Assembly (NCBI GenBank): GCA_029259995.1
Contig: JAJDEC010000479.1
Coordinates: 1 to 7,887, forward strand
DNA length: 7,887 nt
Direction: 5' to 3'
From: Phycisphaerae bacterium
GTDB lineage: Bacteria; Planctomycetota; Phycisphaerae; UBA1845; UTPLA1
The notes under the pieces are model-generated. The model was not told where the DNA came from, made no database searches, and saw only the letters and a list, made by a program, of their open reading frames with translations. The number at the start of each line of letters is the position of its first letter. The stretch's first letter is position 1. The position numbers were made by a program, and so were the translations under genes. Below are positions 5,029 through 7,887 of this stretch, piece after piece.

Positions 5029-5616
5029 TCACGCTCGCGTCGCAATTGCCTGCACGACGGCGGCGCGGCCGGTGTGGTATGTTCCTTCGAGCACATTACG
5101 CTCGAGCTCCACGAGATGGCTGAACGTCATGCCCGTCAGTTCAGATCGTAGCTTGTCTTCGTTCAACAGGAGATCGGCCGTCGGCGGACCGCCCGTGCCG
5201 CGACCAATCTGGTCGGGCGTGTAGGCTTCGAGCAGGAATACACCGCCGGGCTTGAGGCTCGGGGCGATGCGCCCGTAGAGGCGTTTCCTTACGTCAGCAT
5301 CAACGTGTGCGAAGATCGAGACGATGCCGTCCCATTGATTGACGCCCAGATCGAAGTCCGCGAGATCGGCGAGAATCGTGTTGATGCTGACGCCGTTTCG
5401 CTCTGCGAATTTCCTTGCCTTGTCCAGACCGACGTCGGAAACATCGACGGTTGTTACGTCGTAACCCTGACGCGCGAGAAAGACGCCATTGCGCCCTTCG
5501 CCGTCCGCGACTGACAGGACGCGGCCCTTCGGCAATGCCTGGAGATTCTCAGCGAGAAAGTCGTTGGGTTCCGTGCCGTAGATGAATTCGTCGGTATTGT
5601 AGCGTTCGTTCCACAT
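5029..5616 (-). CDS. Class I SAM-dependent methyltransferase
   Basis: This small cytosolic protein of 195 residues has a Rossmann-type methyltransferase fold. The opening WNERYNTDEFIYGTEPNDFL is the pattern seen in TehB-like and related small methyltransferases. Motif I reads VLSVADGEGRNG (33-44), a variant of the SAM-binding D-x-G-x-G loop. VTTVD ends the second strand with Asp58, expected to hold the SAM ribose. LADLADF (82-88) and LKPGGVFLLEAY (121-132) mark the later strands. The ATG at 5616 is the only in-frame start after an upstream TGA, with no strong ribosome site. The substrate cannot be read from the sequence, and tellurite or thiol methylation is only one possibility. It lies downstream of rho but is separated from it by a strong terminator. 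Confidence 0.85.
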   Translation of the reverse strand: MWNERYNTDEFIYGTEPNDFLAENLQALPKGRVLSVADGEGRNGVFLARQGYDVTTVDVSDVGLDKARKFAERNGVSINTILADLADFDLGVNQWDGIVSIFAHVDADVRKRLYGRIAPSLKPGGVFLLEAYTPDQIGRGTGGPPTADLLLNEDKLRSELTGMTFSHLVELERNVLEGTYHTGRAAVVQAIATRA

Positions 5617-5730
5617 ACTGAGGCTCGCGGGATGTCAGTCGCCGAAACGTCGATGAAATCGTAAATCCACTTCGCAACATGAAGCAATAGCTCGTGGGTG
5701 AGGGAGCTGGTGCTTGCGGGAGTCTGGATC

Positions 5731-5774
5731 GGAATAGAAAACGCCGCGGCGACCTGAGCGGGTCGCCGCGGCGT
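5731..5774 (-). terminator. Intrinsic terminator of rho
   Basis: A perfect 14-bp stem pairs ACGCCGCGGCGACC (5741-5754) with GGTCGCCGCGGCGT (5761-5774) around a six-base loop. On the minus strand the stem runs directly into TTTTCTATT, so the T-tract points to a transcript coming from rho. It separates rho from the methyltransferase gene. Confidence 0.8.
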
Positions 5775-5792
5775 CGTGTCTTGGCTCCCGGG

Positions 5793-5817
5793 CATGCCGA
5801 CGTTTCGCGTCGGCATG
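5793..5817. repeat. Hairpin in the rho 3' untranslated region
   Basis: CATGCCGACG (5793-5802) pairs with CGTCGGCATG (5808-5817) across TTTCG, a perfect 10-bp stem. Flanking CCGGG and CCCGG can extend it after a small bulge. It lies between the rho stop codon and the rho terminator and has no T-tract of its own. Confidence 0.5.
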
Positions 5818-5832
5818 GTACCCGGCACTCGT

Positions 5833-5849
5833 CGCGGCGAGACGCCGCG
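5833..5849. repeat. Small GC-rich hairpin just after the rho stop codon
   Basis: CGCGGCG (5833-5839) pairs with CGCCGCG (5843-5849) across the loop AGA, 10 nt beyond the rho stop. Its right arm lies in ACGCCGCGGC (5842-5851), which is repeated in the terminator arm at 5741-5750, so the two structures could compete for pairing. Confidence 0.4.
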
Positions 5850-5859
5850 GCTCTGAATG

Positions 5860-7368
<1,509 letters not shown>

Positions 7369-7472
7369 CTCTTCGATCCTCCAAATCGGGTACGGGTTCT
7401 TTCGCCCGCAAACTGTGGCGCGTGATCGCATTACGGCGTTGAACGCGCAAAGTGAATAACAACCAGGGAAAC

Positions 7473-7521
7473 TCGATGCGGCGTGAGGGACTCGCCCCGT
7501 GGGGCGTCCCACCGGCATCGA
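7473..7521 (-). promoter_or_regulatory. Nested hairpin between coaE and rho, possible attenuator or terminator
   Basis: An outer 7-bp stem pairs TCGATGC (7473-7479) with GCATCGA (7515-7521). Inside it GGGA (7487-7490) pairs with TCCC (7507-7510), and CGCC (7493-7496) pairs with GGCG (7503-7506), with a two-base bulge. It begins one base after the coaE stop codon and lies about 105 nt before the rho start. On the minus strand a moderately T-rich run, GTTTCCCTGGTTGTTATT, follows. Whether it ends coaE messages, attenuates rho or only processes the message cannot be decided here. Confidence 0.4.
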
Positions 7522-7522
7522 T

Positions 7523-7887
7523 CTAGACTGAGCCAAACTCCGAAAGGATTTTTTCCACTATTCGATCAACTTGCTGCTGAAGGTCGGACAGGCTGGAGTT
7601 GTTCTGACACACATAATCGGCCCTCGCCCGTTTCATGTCCAGAGGGTGTTGCGACTTTTCTCGCCGCTCCAGATCCCCCGCGGGCCAGCCTCTCTGCTTC
7701 TCGGACCTCTCTCGCCGAGTCGCAAGATCGGAATCCACGAAGACGACGACGTCGCAATTCAGATCCAGATCGCTTTCATACAACAGCGGGCTGTCGAGCA
7801 CGATGAATTTGACGTGCGGCGATTCCGCCTGTTCCGCCATTCGATCCCGTCTTCGCACAGCAATCCTGGGATGCAGCAGCGCTTCAA
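7523..7887 (-). CDS. coaE: Dephospho-CoA kinase, C-terminal part (cut by window edge)
   Basis: CoaE adds the 3' phosphate to dephospho-CoA from ATP, the last step of coenzyme A synthesis, in the cytosol. About 121 codons are visible. They read EALLHPRI at the window edge, then VKFIVLDSPLLYESDL, VVFVDSDLATRRER and KRARADYVCQNNSSL. These match the CoaE lid and substrate segments (ALLHP, then D-x-PLL-E, then the ADYV-x-N-x-x-S region near the C-terminus). The P-loop at the N-terminus lies beyond the right edge. Because the frame is open to the edge and begins with family-conserved ALLHP, the GTG at 7858 is not the start. The gene ends with TAG at 7523-7525 and is followed on the same strand by rho. 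Confidence 0.9.
   Translation of the reverse strand, partial: EALLHPRIAVRRRDRMAEQAESPHVKFIVLDSPLLYESDLDLNCDVVVFVDSDLATRRERSEKQRGWPAGDLERREKSQHPLDMKRARADYVCQNNSSLSDLQQQVDRIVEKILSEFGSV

Overview
The window reads as high-GC bacterial chromosome, most likely from a planctomycete (Planctomycetota, perhaps a Phycisphaerae-like lineage). This is inferred from a secreted protein with two PPC-like domains, two thrombospondin type 3 repeats and a Cys-plus-hydrophobic-plus-Arg C-terminal tail, from membrane proteins ending in a CPxC...RCPECG zinc ribbon, and from several hairpin repeats between genes. No rRNA, tRNA, CRISPR array or transposase was seen.

Layout. Positions 1-43 may hold the last codons of a plus-strand gene, followed by a terminator-like hairpin at 72-95. 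A long non-coding stretch then carries an excellent match to a sigma-54 promoter (363-378), which points at the secreted calcium-binding-type protein at 565-1773 on the plus strand. Everything after that lies on the minus strand. Two paralogous four-helix membrane proteins with zinc ribbons form a two-gene operon (3329 down to 2054). A glutaryl-CoA-dehydrogenase-type acyl-CoA dehydrogenase (4806-3619) and a class I SAM methyltransferase (5616-5029) follow. The rho gene (7368-5860) is next, and the 3' part of coaE (dephospho-CoA kinase) runs off the right edge.

The spaces between genes are structured. Three copies of one 30-nt hairpin repeat (1877-1906 inverted, 1943-1972 and 3571-3600) differ by a compensatory base-pair change in the stem. 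Two further hairpins sit beside the third copy. A G-quadruplex motif lies where the -35 region of the acyl-CoA dehydrogenase promoter would be, next to another long hairpin. The rho gene ends in a strong intrinsic terminator with a 14-bp stem, and a nested hairpin lies between coaE and rho.

Functionally the window mixes housekeeping genes (coaE, rho), a metabolic dehydrogenase, an unassigned methyltransferase, and two lineage-type systems: the probably sigma-54-controlled surface protein and the duplicated zinc-ribbon membrane proteins. The last two are the least explained parts. I see no complete new defence or mobile system.
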